Source of the DNA: Neoechinorhynchus agilis
Taxonomy: Eukaryota > Acanthocephala
Length of the DNA: 64,000 nt
Reading direction: 5' to 3'
Assembly: GCA_051530055.1 (NCBI GenBank)
Contig: CM121341.1
Span: forward strand, 13,950,001 to 14,014,000
In this document: piece by piece, positions 1-11,585 of the stretch
Numbering within the stretch: position 1 is the first letter of the stretch
Layout of the letters: each line of letters begins with the position of its first letter
Notes under the pieces: generated by a model
Told to the model about the DNA's origin: nothing
Databases searched by the model: none
Seen by the model: the letters and a program-made list of their open reading frames with translations, nothing else
Translations under genes and position numbers: made by a program

Positions 1-530
1 CCCCGTAATTCACTCCGCGGAGTTTCCGGTCCACCACCTAAGTCCATTGATGGTGTGCGCCCACCTTCCGCGGTTTCCATCTGACTTGATTCAGATAATG
101 CATTTCGCTATCTTGTTTATTGTCGAACTCGAGGAGTGTATTGTTCCCCCATTACTTCGACTATATTCTCATACGTAATCGATTCAAATTGTCGCGCTGC
201 AGTCACCTTCGTCAGCAACGTGAACGAAGCCGCTCCCATCCATGCCAATATGCACGATCGCTTTCGTTCTACCTTTTCGACACCATTTACCGAGAAATGC
301 TCTTTTAGTTGATCCACGTACTCTTCCCATGATTGTTTTTCTCGATCGAATTCCTTGAATGATGGTACCGCTAATTACGATTTATCATTCACCTTTCGGT
401 CTTCCAATAATCGATTGATCATCTCCATCTGCATCTTGACCAATTCGATCAAATCCTTGCCCTTTGAACCCTCGTCGCCAATTGTTACTTTCTTGTCTTC
501 GGGTGCGGGTGACTCCATGACACTTTTCTA
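1..530 (-). mobile_element. Ty3/gypsy-like LTR retrotransposon, Gag fragment (fossil)
   Basis: Read on the minus strand, this piece encodes the N-terminal part of a retrotransposon Gag-like protein of the Ty3/gypsy kind. An acidic lead of about 60 residues is followed by a stretch with the spacing F-D-x6-W-x2-Y-x3-L-x2-F, and then the helical Gag segment. No protease, reverse transcriptase, integrase or terminal repeat is visible in the window. The element runs off the left edge and is broken, so it is treated as an old remnant. The family call rests on the pattern of the Gag head only, and a domesticated Gag-derived host gene cannot be excluded. Confidence 0.5.
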
Positions 531-699
531 TTATTCTTTACCGGAACAACAACTCACACCACAACACACAACCTACGCGCGAACACGCAAATCAATACTG
601 ACGTTGTTGACGTCAACTTCAACGCTAACAACAACGTCAATGTGATTTTTTCAACTTCATCAGCAAAGGGGACCATGCTGCACAGAAGCGATTGTTCAT

Positions 700-2330
700 T
701 CACTCCGCACGTTCACCACCGGAAATTCGGAGCCGTACGTGACCTTGAATTGTGATTTCAAAAATGCAATCGTTAATGCCCATGGGACTCCAACACCCTT
801 GTCGTGCAATAACCACGTTTTGTTGTCAGAAAGAGCAGTTCGACAAGGGGTTCCTTTGGGTCCAATAGCCTTCTCACTCGCAGTCAATCCCGTCGCGCAC
901 TGTCTCCAGTCCAGCTTTAACGGCTGGTACTTGAACGATGCCACGCCCGCAAGTAACCCCTCTTGTACTGCGCGATTTGGAGACACTCGTGAAGGAGACG
1001 GCGAAAATTGACATTAAATTGAATGCTGCGAAATGCGAGATTTCAGATATGAACGCTGAAGATGAAGCGTCCAGGCAAACTATCGTGAAAGATTTTCAGA
1101 AGCTAGCTGCCGAAATAGAATTGATCACTCTAAACCGATTGAGTTTTCTAGGAAGCTGCATTTTTGGTTCTAATGTTGAAGCAGAGATTGCCAATCTTCA
1201 ACCGCAACTTTCGGTGCTGTTCGAACGCGTTGATGAATTATCTTCACACGAGACTGTTCCTGATCACGAACATCCTCTTCGTTCCAAAACTGCTGTATAA
1301 GCTGCGCACAGCACCTTTTTTTAGACATGGGCATAAGCTGGCAAAATTAAACGAGACGGTGAATGCCTCTCTCGATAAAATTTTAAATACTCAGCTGTCG
1401 GATGAGGCTTGGCGTCAAGCGTGCTTGCCTGTGTCGTCCGGTGGTTTGGGTATTCGAAACGCAGCCGATATTTCTCTGCCAGCTTATTTGGGATCGTATG
1501 AAGCAAGCCGCAAAATAGTTCAATCCTTTCTTGGCGAAAATTACACTTTTGATGGAGATTTCGTGGAGGCTCTTAATCTTTGGTGTGGAAATTCAGGCAG
1601 CGAGCGGGTTCCCGTCAATGATTGCAAACAATCAGTTTGGGACTCACCCCTGGTTGCGAGAATTCATAACTCTTTAATTTCAGATCCTCGTGACCCGGTG
1701 AACCAAAGTCGATTGGCGGCAGTCTCTACAAGAGAATCGGGTGCTTGGCTCAACGTTATCCAATCGCCTCTGTGGGTACCCTTCTCTCCGACGAAGCAGT
1801 AAGGATTGCAGTGTCCCTGAGACTTGGGGTACCGATGTGCACATCCCATCGCTGTCGTTGCGGGGGACCGTGGAACCATCGGGACGCCATGGTCTCGTCT
1901 TTCGGCAATCAGGCGGGAGGACACGCCGAAATGAACGCAATTCTTAACCGTGCCCTGAATACTGTGAATGCGCACAACATCCTATAGCCGATCAATCTTT
2001 GCCGACTCGATGGCCGTAGACCGCACGGTGTCACAGTATTCCCGTGGCAAGAAGGAAAATGCCCTCTCCGGGACGCCACGTTCGTGGACACGCTCGCAGC
2101 CAGTAACATAAAATTCGCCGCTGTTAAACCAGAGGAAGCAGCAACCGCCGCCGAAGAACGCAAAAAGATGAAATACAGGGACCTGAGTCGAAATCATTAT
2201 TTTGTTCCCTTTGGCATCGAGACTCGGATCGTTTGGTACCGGGGCGCAGGACCTGGTCAAGCAATTGTCTAAGAGATTGAGGTGAATCACTGGCGATCTG
2301 AGGGCAGGAGTATTCCTCGCTAGATTTTTT
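700..2330 (+). mobile_element. LINE with restriction-like endonuclease (copy 1, degraded)
   Basis: This is a non-LTR retrotransposon remnant spread over three reading frames. In order it has the palm of the reverse transcriptase (RQGVPLGPIAFSLAVNP, then the degenerate catalytic box YLNDA where the other copy has YLDDA), a long thumb/linker, a cysteine-histidine knuckle (CTSHRCRC at about 1843), and a restriction-like endonuclease with R-P-x-G near 2020 and a W/D-containing block near 2080. It matches the element at 51.7-54.1 kb domain for domain but with many substitutions, so the two are separate subfamilies. About 30 residues between the D-containing palm strand and QQGDPLGP are missing here, and frames shift near 930, 1170 and 1800. 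It is inactive. Confidence 0.8.
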
Positions 2331-3055
2331 AGCTAATTTTACGTTTCACTCTATTATCGTTTCAGTAGAGATTTTCAGAGACTTTATTGGGCGTAAAAAT
2401 TGACCATTATTATCGTTTTTGAGTGCTTTGCTGAATTCGTAACAACTTTCAAGATAAGGTTTGTATTGACGAGATCATCGTTAGAATATAGGCAAAGAGG
2501 TTTTCCTGTTTGAGTTAAACTATGACCCATTTTTAAAGTTCATCCAAGGAGGATCGATTTTCGCTAGCAAACTATCACTGCGAAAACAGCTTCTTAACTT
2601 TCTCTCTTATATCGAAACAGTTTACAGTAAGTTTCGGCTTCCGACCAAAGCCTAATGACGAGTAAAATGTCCTCGCGGACGCGTCAGAGTGCACCTTAAA
2701 GGAGAAAATTTTTGATTCCGTCAATGTTGATTTATTAACATTTGGCTGCCTGAGCGATGAGCGGAGTTCTGCTGATGCAGTGTTGCTACGTTTATCGATT
2801 CCGTTGAACAAGAAAATTGGAAAATTTGTCGAGCTCGCATTTCACTTTAATGTTAACATTTTTCAGCTCAAGGTGTGTGAACGTCTTCTTTTGGCATTCG
2901 CTGAGCGTAGAACAAGTTTTTATATTTCTTGTTATTAACGTATAAAGTCCACTGTTATTTAAACTATTTCTTCAATCCCTTTTTTAAAGAGTTATATTTC
3001 TTGTGTAAGAATGAATAATGGTGTTTCTCGTGGTTTTACAATAATAAAGCACAAA
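2331..3055. other. Non-coding stretch, no recognised gene
   Basis: A 78-codon open frame lies on the minus strand (2575-2811), but it has no motif I recognise and no clear splice context. No repeat ends or RNA genes are visible. I see nothing here that can be named. Confidence 0.4.
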
Positions 3056-3170
3056 ACGTTTAATCACCACCGTAAGCAAAATCTTAGCTTCTCTCCTTCC
3101 TCGGTTGTCGCCATCGCGCTAGCAGCATTGCTTCGTTGTACTGCGAGCGAAATTTTGTCCTTAATGTAAA
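3056..3170 (-). mobile_element. 3' tail of an RLE-type LINE
   Basis: On the minus strand this matches the last roughly 100 bases of the RLE LINE at 54.0-54.1 kb: GGCAATGCTGCCAGCG-type sequence, then ATGGCGAC, then GAGGAAGG. It is a 5'-truncated copy. The same tail recurs at 14.57-14.66 kb, as expected for a LINE that usually inserts only its 3' end. Confidence 0.65.
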
Positions 3171-3599
3171 TGTAGGTCATCAATATTTTACTGAGGATCG
3201 CTAATGTGGATAAAAGCTTAATAGGCCCATTAACCTGTATACAACCTCAATAAGTCGTAATGGCTACATTGAAACCAAATTTCATTTTTATTCTTGTTTT
3301 TTGCCAAATGATGTAGTTATTTTTATAATCGATTATCAGGCATTGCTGGCTTTATTTGATGAGTTTATTAATTAAATAAATTGTTTAAATGATATGTAAA
3401 TTCATTTGAATTTGTCAACTGAAGATTGACCGGTAAATCCCTCGTAACCCTAAAAGATTATTTTGCATGCTTTTAGTGATTTCAGAATAATCTGAATCAA
3501 TGTTTTGGAATCATTCACAAACTATTGATCATGAAAATCTGACATTTGTGCAATAAATAAAGTGTCGATTATGAAATTGCATACAAGTTGGAAAATCGT

Positions 3600-4410
3600 T
3601 TTATTATCAACACAAGTTACCTTCGTTGAGGGCATCGGGCATACCTAGCAAATGTTGATATTTAACACCATTGAAATTTAAACAACGGTGTACCTCAACT
3701 ATTAAATATTGGTTTAATGATTGAGTTTTATTCGACTGCAAATATTCGCGTTGCATCGTCTTGACAAAGAACTGAATATCTGCCACCAAAATATAAAATG
3801 GCAATGGAAGAGGAGGAAAATAATGATTTACTTTTTTTTGGACGTACGAGTAACACGCATTCCGAGCAATGGCTTCATGACATCGGTTTATAGGAAGCAA
3901 GGTGTTCCACATATGGTGGTCCCATGGATCTCTGATCAACCGATCAAATACAAATTGGCAAGAGTCAAATCGATGTTCATCAGAGTATTTCGGTGTTGTT
4001 CGGATGATGTACTACTCAAATATGAACTGGATTGGATCTACAACAAACTAAAAGTGAGTGTATACCCAAGGAGGTACATTGAGAAATGCATAAAGACGGC
4101 TCGATATGTTCCTCTGATGAGAACAGTCAATCAGGAGGAAAAGAAGCAATTTATCGAGACACTATTCATCGGTAATAATTGGTGAGATCAACTTTGATGG
4201 TGTCGAGATTTTTGTGAGGAGTGACGTAAGACGCGACAGAGTGACTATGGAAGCCATCATGATCCAGCAAACAGGTACTTTTGTTAGCAACAAAGCTGAT
4301 TACAAACTCAGTCTGCGAGTCCCACCGGATAAACTATTTGACAATGCTTCTTTTAAATTGTAGATTGACTGAAGAAGGCCAACGAAAAGGCCGAAAATTT
4401 TCAAGATAAA
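3600..4410 (+). mobile_element. Penelope-like element A, C-terminal half and 3' end
   Basis: The frame at 3721-4185 carries the end of a Penelope-like reverse transcriptase. FLDVRVTR and GFMTSVYRK correspond to the final RT block (FLDV-x-I-x-R ... TSVYRK), followed by the conserved helical tail with SDQPIKYKLARVKS and YPRRYIEKCIKTA. The family normally has a GIY-YIG nuclease next. Here that domain is gone, and a short piece of the protein's last residues (EAIMIQQ..., about 4180-4362) follows directly in another frame. A hammerhead-like motif starts seven bases after the stop. The copy is truncated and dead. PLEs are retroelements outside the LTR and LINE groups. Confidence 0.8.
4369..4396 (+). 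ncRNA. Hammerhead-like motif at PLE A 3' end
   Basis: The run CTGAAGA-A-GGCC-loop-GGCC-GAAA fits the hammerhead core CUGANGA...GAAA with a 4-bp helix II and one extra A before the helix. It lies just after the PLE A stop codon, where PLEs are known to carry hammerhead ribozymes. Helices I and III could not be settled by eye, so activity is not claimed. The same unit occurs twice, head to head, at 36.53-36.71 kb. Confidence 0.55.
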
Positions 4411-4828
4411 TCTATTTTTGGATTAAATATCGCTAATTGAAACTGAAACTTTCGATATCTGTAGAAATTTATCATCCAGAACTCAGTTGATAGCCTATCA
4501 ATGAGTTTCTCACGAAAAGCCATACAATGTTGCATTTCAATTATTTTAAAGTGTATTGTACCTTCATCTCCTCCCAATAACTGCATATTTGTCGCTGCGA
4601 TGAAAACAGTTATTTGTTTCAGGCGCACCACCAGACGACTTCTTAAATATTGGGATTTGAAATCAAGATTTGGTTTTCAGAGAGCACTTTAACCAGCTAG
4701 ACTAGAAGATCAAACAAATACAGCGAACGATAATATCATCGATAAAAAATCCTTCGGTTTAGTCAAAGTATTATTTTGGTGATAATAATACCGGTAATAG
4801 CACATTTCATTTTGATTTATTAGAAATA

Positions 4829-4855
4829 TTTCGCGAGGTGACCTCACCTCATCAG
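4829..4855 (-). ncRNA. Hammerhead ribozyme core (PLE B left arm)
   Basis: On the minus strand CTGATGAGGTGAGGT ... CTCGCGAAA gives the invariant CUGAUGA and GAAA boxes, with a pairable helix II between them. It is the inverted twin of the motif at 5721-5747, differing in the helix II loop. Confidence 0.6.
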
Positions 4856-5720
4856 TAATTTGAAAATAATATGTTTTCTATTTCAGGTTTTGAGCTCGAG
4901 TGCGCGGGATCGCCAAACCCGAAGTTCGACGACACGTTTTTTTTCCATGATTTTAGTATTGATTTTTAACACATCGCTGGCAGTTTCAAGCTAAAATTAG
5001 CTTTATTTCTTTCCATTGTGTTAGGCACAGCGTTGTGAAAGACCTCCAAAACAAGACGCCTTTTCAAGTTTTCCTCTAGAGCTCAAAATGAAGGGATAAC
5101 CCAAAGGGATTATGGACCGGGGAATCCAAGGCTGCAACTATCATCCACACAACAACAACAACAACAACAAATTGTCTCCAGAGCCCGCATGCTTCGAAAG
5201 AGTGCACTTCGTTGATGATGACACGAATCAAATGATTTACTCCATTATGAGTAAGAAGGCTGGAATTCAGCACATTCAAGAGGAAGGGTAGAATTGAGCC
5301 GACTTATGGGATATATAGAATTCAATGTGAACAGTGTGAGAAAGTATATATCGGACAAACGATGCAAGTCATCGAGAAGAGAGTCGTTCAACATAAGCAA
5401 GCCTGCAGTCGATTTGAGCATTCGTCGGCAATTTCGAATCATCAAGAGACATTCAATCATCGAGCGCATTTTGGTGGCACCAACTTCATTGAAATAGAGG
5501 AAAGCTTGAAAAGGCGTCTTGTTTTGGAGGCCTTGCACATCGCTGTGTCTAACACAATGGAAGGAAATAAAGCTAATTTTAGCTTGAAACTGCCAGCGAC
5601 GTGTTAAAAATCAATACTAAAATCATGGAAAAACTTAATTGGTCCCCGAACTTCGGGTTTGGCGATCCCGCACACTCGAGCTCAAAATCTGAATAAGAAA
5701 AACATATTATTTTCAGATGA

Positions 5721-5747
5721 CTGATGAGGCGAGGTCACTTCGCGAAA
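5721..5747 (+). ncRNA. Hammerhead ribozyme core (PLE B right arm)
   Basis: CTGATGAGGCGAGGT then CACTTCGCGAAA: CUGAUGA, a helix II of GCGA/UCGC with a small loop, then GAAA. It is about 115 bases past the stop of the GIY-YIG frame. PLEs are known to carry minimal hammerheads in their terminal repeats. The core is seen directly; the rest of the fold is inferred from the family. Confidence 0.65.
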
Positions 5748-5914
5748 TATTTCTAATAAATCAAAATCAAATGTGCTATTACCGGGATTATTATCACCAA
5801 AATAATACAAACGATAATATTTATAGAATGACAGCTCTACTGGACGAATAGTGTTATCATGAAAATCTCAATAGGGTAAGAATAATTTTTTTAGAAAAAC
5901 GAAGTAAATAGACT

Positions 5915-6139
5915 TCAAAAATTTCCCGAAAAATTCCTTTCGCGATTAACGATTATCCCGATTCTGCCAAGATTGTGACCACCAGTAACCATGGCAACAT
6001 GACCGACTTCGAACTTGACGTGATCCTCGATTTGTTTTGAGTCAAGATTATAGCGAATTGTGTCGTTTGCTTTTATTGATGGATCGGGGTACCGAATAGT
6101 TCGTCCATCGTGAGTTACGAGGAACGGCACCCGGTAGTC
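5915..6139 (-). pseudogene. RPS4: 40S ribosomal protein S4 exon fragment
   Basis: On the minus strand this encodes the central part of eukaryotic ribosomal protein S4: [36 protein letters not shown] and NRER, in the correct order and without breaks. It begins right after a good splice acceptor (CTTTAG), so it is a true exon boundary rather than a processed copy. After NRER the expected H-P-G-S-F stretch is replaced by a few unrelated residues and a stop, with no GT donor before it. I find neither the preceding S4 exons nor the C-terminal part nearby. It looks like a captured or duplicated gene fragment beside PLE B. A diverged functional exon is less likely. Confidence 0.7.
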
Positions 6140-6960
6140 TAAAGTTGAGATACGTGATTATCGTTTAAAATCGCTTTCCTTTTATCTTCATTGACCAAGA
6201 TTGATTTAACATAATTTGTCCCTTGTCGCCGAAAACCAAGGCTGTTGAGAATAATGAGAATAACTGAAGAACGTAAAGCTTTTCAAACGTGTCTAATTGT
6301 TTTTAGCTCGATCACGAGCATTGGAAACATGAAATGAATATTTTATTATAGTGATCTACTAAAACTATTTAAAATGGGTGTATCACAAAATAGCTATTTC
6401 ATCATCCTATTACAATTCATCTATCTCGATTTCGTCCTTGTCGAGAACCCATATTTGCAACTCGGCGGTTCCCGTCAATATAAAGGATACTCCCGAAATT
6501 AGATTGCAAACGGCACAAATTGACTTGCCAATCTATCTTTCACTATCACACCGTCGTTGGCATTGCAATATATCCCACCCCTGTATTAAATCCTGTCGTC
6601 GCCAAGAGCAGCATAAACAGCAGGGGGCCGGCCATGGCTGTTTTAGCAGTCACAAATCCTGAGGACCTGTCTTCAAATAGCGCAAGACAGAATGAAATTG
6701 GGATCCTTCTAACCGTATTCCTCTGGTTGGTGGCTGTAGGTCCTCGACGAAATTTTTATTCGTGGAAATAAGCCGCAGTGCACTAGATCAAGACTACTGA
6801 AGCAGATAATTGTTATTGCACTTCTAGGCGCTGACCATGCTAACGGTGCCTGCGAAATACTTCCATCAAGCCTGGAATTTTGAATTTGGTTTTTTCCCCG
6901 TCTACAACAGATCGAACATTTTATTATACACGCTGACATGTAATCCGTCCGTGACTCCTC
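6140..6960. other. Non-coding or unassigned stretch
   Basis: On the minus strand near 6640-6560 there is a short hydrophobic start resembling a signal peptide (MAGPLLFMLLLATTG), and another hydrophobic stretch lies at about 6540-6430 in a different frame. The two cannot be joined by a plausible intron. I therefore report no gene here. Confidence 0.3.
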
Positions 6961-6963
6961 AAC

Positions 6964-9900
6964 ATGCGCAGTTTTCGTTCTGACGGAAAAAGCGTATTTA
7001 GTAGTGAACACCCTTCGAAACCTCCTGATCCTTCTGATGATCATGGAGGTTTTGTTCTGGAGAAGCGACAGCAGCTACTCTCTAATCTCGAGCTACAACA
7101 ATCACAAGTCATGGGAAACAACTTCCAGTCGACATCATCAAAACAAATTCCAATATCAAATTACTTGTCTTCACCGACAAAAAGATGGCCATACACAGCT
7201 ATCTTCAAATCAAAACCAACCCTTCCCAAACAAATCTAAGCCCTTGGACTCGTTCTTTTAAAAACGATGGTATTAAAAGAATCGATCACTTAACATATTT
7301 CGCCGGCACGCTTAGAATTTATATGATGTCACATACTTGGTTGGAAAAATTGGTCAACTTCTCTATTTCTAATCTTCCCAAGGAAGTGTATGATGTTTCA
7401 TATAGCTCTCAAAAAGTACAATTTCTGGTGAAAGCAATTGATCCTTCAATCACCAATGAAGAGCGGAAAGATTTCGAGCAATCGTTCAATTGCAAGATCA
7501 AGTTTTTTCTTAATTCAAGGAGGACAGGTCAACCCATCTCGGTTGCCATGGTGGAGGGACAAAGACAAGTTCGCGACGACTTATGCACACAACAATTTTG
7601 CTCGTTCAATTGCTTTGAAATTAACTTTGCGATGAAGTCGAACCATGAACAGGATGACTTCATATTCCCACAATGCACCATCTGCCAGCAATGGGGCCAC
7701 TGGTGCCAAAATTGCCCCAATCCATCCTTAAAAAAATGTTGCCACTGCGCAGATGCCTCCCATGGTTCGGATCAGTGTATTAAGTCAAAAAAGCAGTGTG
7801 TGAATTGTCATGGGCAACATTCGTCCTTCTATAAAGGCTGTCCTGAGTTCAGGAAATATTGTGCTTGGGCTAAAAAGTCTCTCAATGCCGGTGGAGACAA
7901 CAGGAGCAAATTCAGGAATCCAACCCAGCAGTCAGCAGCGAAGCTCAACTCAGCGCTGCCAGCAGCCCCCTATCGTCAATTTGACAACTCTACTTCGGAA
8001 CATTCCGGCAATGCGCCGTCAGCTCAAGTTGTGACCATGGATTTTTTGGAGAGCAAATTAGAAGAAGCCTGCAACAAACTTCTCATGATCATGCAAGCTC
8101 GAGGCATTGTTGGCTTTCGAAAGGAAGATCTGTACCCTAATCGATAATTTGACAAACCTTCCGGCTCTTTTCTCCTCTTGCTTATCAAAACAAGATCCAG
8201 CAAAACTCAAAAGATCCATTACGTCTGGCGAGGATGCAAGAGTAGAAAAAAAGTCAAATGGTGGATCTCGCTCTAATGAAGAGGAAGATGTTATGATGGA
8301 TATTGATGAATCAACTTCAGAATTCGTAGCCAGAATAATCGAAACCCAATCCAAGCTAATTGATAGCGGAACAGCCAACCTGATCTCAAATGCGAATTCA
8401 AGGAAGCCTTGACTCAATGGCTCAGGAGAAGGTAGGGAATCCTAGGGTGTTGCAGTGGAATTGTGGGGGTGCGACCAACCTTTCTAAACTCTCGAGATAT
8501 CTACCTGGAATTTCTATTGTGCTCATTCAAGAATCGAAGAGTGTCTTAAATATAGATCAACTCTTTTCTCATTTACCTCATTTAAACTCTTCGGCTTTTA
8601 TCGCTTTTGTCTCTCCTCCTTATGAACCTAATTCACAAGGCCTAATTTCTATCTTTCATTCCTACCTCAGTCCCTCCGTGGTCACGTCCTATTCTTGCAA
8701 GGAATTGTCGTATAGTATCTTCAAAATTTTTTACAATAAGAAATTTTTCTCACTTGCGAACATATATAAGGCCAGGTTTTATTCATTGTGCCCATGTGAA
8801 GGAAAAAATCAAGTGGCTTTTAAGGGCTAACATTGATCTGATTGTGGGAGATTTCAATGATCCTTCTTTAAGATGGTCTCGGGCAATTGTAAACGCAGTC
8901 AAACCTTCCCACTCTCTTATCTTGCCCAATAATCCGTCGTTCCACAATATTACCACCAACAGTCATTCCTTCTTGGATCTAGTTATATTGAAAAATGTTT
9001 TGAATCTTTCAATCGATTATGATCACCAAGTTTCCACCTTCGACCTCTTAGGACATGACATTTTAATTTGGTCCTTGGGTCACATTGACAGACTACGCAA
9101 GGTGTATCATTTATCACCCTTAAATTTAACGTTCTTTCGGCTAGTCAGCGAGAACATTTTCTCACGCTCACTTTTGGATTGCAATCTGTCAGATTTCCTA
9201 CCTTTAGCTAACTCCTTCGTCAATGAGGCCGCTAATACTTTTTTATGTCGTAATGTTAAAACTTTCTCATGCCCTTATGTGAGCCGATCACATCGTTTTC
9301 TAGGACGCCAACTTTATGCTGCCAAAAGATCGGGGGATACTCTTTTATGCAAAACTCTTTCGAGCCTTCTTTGGGCTGCCCGCTGCCGACAGCAACAACG
9401 CAGAGATGCAATCTCTCTTGCGACACTCAACCCTTATTCTTCCAAATGGTGGCGTACCTTTTCAAATAAAGGCCAAACACCTTGGAAGTCGAAGCTAGCT
9501 GCCTGGTTAAAATCCACAACATTGGGGGTATTCTTTTTCATTCCGCGGGCTCGACTACCAACGTGCCATCAATTTGTTTTCGCAAACTACTTCGTAATCG
9601 CACGGATATCACCTTAAAAGATATTCTCGAAGTATGGTCCACAAATCCGAAGTTGGGATCGTCTAATGACTGCCCAGGGACAAAAATCTTCACACTGCTT
9701 CCTAAAAGCTGTGTATCCCTCTTAGCCAAATCTATGCTGCATTCCTCCCCTTACGCTTGGAGAGAGACTAATGTCTCCAGACGTATTTTCTTGGTTAAAA
9801 ATTGCAGGAAGGCCATTGTTGAACCAAAAGACGTTCGCCCTATCTCGCTTCAAAATCCCCTTGTAACCATTTATGAACGCGCACTTGCTAATAGGTTGAG

Positions 9901-11245
9901 ATCCTTCATTAATGAACATAATTGCATCTCTTCAAATTGTCATGGTTTTCTAAAAGGGAAATCAGTTCACTCTGCCTTAGCAGTTATTTACTCCAATTTT
10001 TCTTGCTCTTACAAGCCCTTGCGAGCTATGCTTGCCGTGGACATTTCTCAAGCTTTTGATAAGATTTCACTCTCTTTTATTATTGAGATGCTTGAATTTT
10101 TCAGTATTCCTCACAATTTAATTACACGTATCCACAATATTTTATTTACAAAATCTTTTTACTTCGAAGGCGACATTTCAAAGACACTATATTATCGTTC
10201 CAATGGTGTTCCACACGGGTCACCTCTGTCACCTATTCTCTTCCTTTTGGCGTCACAATATTTGATTCAAAATTTTAAAATAAGGGCCTCTCTCACTTGC
10301 TATGCGGATGACTTGACTTTTGTCATCTCCGCCCACAGAGCAGCCAAAATGAAAATCCTGATTGGTCAATGTATTGATTATCTTAACTCCTTTTTACCAA
10401 AAATGAATTTATCTTTGAATAGGTCGAAGTGTTTATGTCTTTTTAAAGTTCGCTCATGCCGAATCCAGAAAGATCTTAAATCTTTTTTTAACAATTTAAT
10501 GAATAACCCTGTCACCTCTTCCTCAGGTTTTCCAACGCTCCTCTTAAAATTAGAATTTTGGGCCACACTTTTACTTCAAATCCATCACCTAGAACAGATT
10601 TAGGTAAAATGAAAAAAATGCTCAGTTTAGCTTTTAAAAAGACTAAACGCGCCATCAAACTCGGTCTGAATGTTAAGCAATGCCAAACTATTTATAAAAG
10701 TTGGTGCATTCCGGGCCTAGTCTTTTTTTCTCGAGGTCGTCCCCCGGAACAAAAGTCTTTGTTTGTCAAAACCTTCTGCGACAACCTTAACACCCTGTCT
10801 TTCTCCTGAGCCGGAGAGTTGAGGAGTTTCTGTTTCAAAAGGTTGGTAGGATGGACTACTTAACCGTGTCACTAGAATGGCTATGATGTTGTAAAACTTC
10901 TCTATATATATTACCATGATGAATAAATCTTGTTGTTGTGACTCCTGACATATATATAAAATTGAAAAGTTTCTTAAAATCGCTAAAGCAAAGCTCAGGC
11001 GGGCTTCGCGACTCTCCCCTAGTACCATATTGTGTAAAGAATATGGTCCTCATTGGCTATCTTTTGCCTGCTCTTTTACTACGCCAAAAGTTCCGCTGCA
11101 TTTTCCCGGGCATCCTATCCAGGCTACCCTTCGTGTTGGCCACTTCAGCCCACTGGAAAAACAAAACGTTCAGATTGGTCAATACAGCACAGAATCCATA
11201 TTATGTAACCGTATGTGCTTTCAAACATAATTCAGTGGCGAATAC
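6964..11245 (+). mobile_element. Two-ORF LINE (APE endonuclease plus RT), degraded
   Basis: This is an I/Jockey-like non-LTR retrotransposon. ORF1 (7185-8147, continued out of frame to about 8412) is a nucleic-acid-binding protein with three CCHC-type knuckles near residues 165-220 (CTICQQWGHWCQNC, CCHCADASHGSDQC, CVNCHGQH...C). ORF2 starts at about 8415 with an apurinic endonuclease (VLQWNCGG, LIQESK, then VGDFND near 8850). The reverse transcriptase follows (DVRPISL, AVDISQAFDK, GVPHGSPLSPILF, CYADDLTF at 10300), and the C-terminal region continues to about 11245. ORF2 is split by at least three frame changes (about 8760-8830, 9480-9560 and 10560-10610) and one stop region near 10810. The copy cannot move itself, but it is nearly full length. 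Confidence 0.85.
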
Positions 11246-11249
11246 ATAA

Positions 11250-11445
11250 TCGACGACACGGTCCCTGAACTTCGGGAACGGTGATCCCTTGAACCCGAGC
11301 CATAAAACAGCGAACAACAAATAACTAACAAATCGTATATCCTTCTTGATGACTGATGAGGCGAGGTTTCCGTGCGAAATGTATCTTAACAATAAAATAC
11401 CTTTTAACCGCGATTATTATCACCACAATTCAAAGGTATGCTATT
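11250..11445 (+). mobile_element. Penelope-like element 3' terminal fragment
   Basis: It matches the PLE B 3' flank in order: a GAACTTCGGG block, GGTGATCCC, a CCCGAGC block, the hammerhead core, then GATTATTATCACCA. No coding part is present. It directly follows the degraded LINE. Confidence 0.65.
11353..11379 (+). ncRNA. Hammerhead ribozyme core in PLE fragment
   Basis: CTGATGAGGCGAGG ... GTGCGAAA has both invariant boxes of the hammerhead ribozyme in the same element context as 5721-5747. The helix II loop differs from the PLE B copies, so this is an independently diverged member. Confidence 0.6.
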
Positions 11446-11585
11446 GTTAGGAACATCGTTTTACGCGAAAAACAATTATATGGGAGACATATCGTAGGAC
11501 TTATTAAAACCAACATTTATTTCATAATTCCAATTTCATCGAACTGTCAATCGTACTATTTCCTTACGTCCAAATATTCCACTGG

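Larger units (their letters stand above)
4785..5815. mobile_element. Penelope-like element B with long inverted flanks
   Basis: The plus-strand sequence from about 5280 to 5606 encodes a GIY-YIG nuclease: TYGIYRIQCEQC, VYIGQT, then a conserved basic helix and the family's terminal helix (RRLVLEALHIA). The stop is at 5604-5606. The 3' flank 5510-5815 is present again in reverse at about 4785-5070, so the nuclease piece lies between two inverted copies of the element end, an arrangement described for Penelope elements. No RT domain is present in this copy. The hammerhead cores at 4829-4855 and 5721-5747 sit in the two arms. Confidence 0.8.

Noticed and set aside
6430-6640. A small secreted or membrane protein gene on the minus strand
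   Set aside because: A signal-like start and a hydrophobic segment exist, but they are in different frames with only about 19 bases between, too short for an intron.
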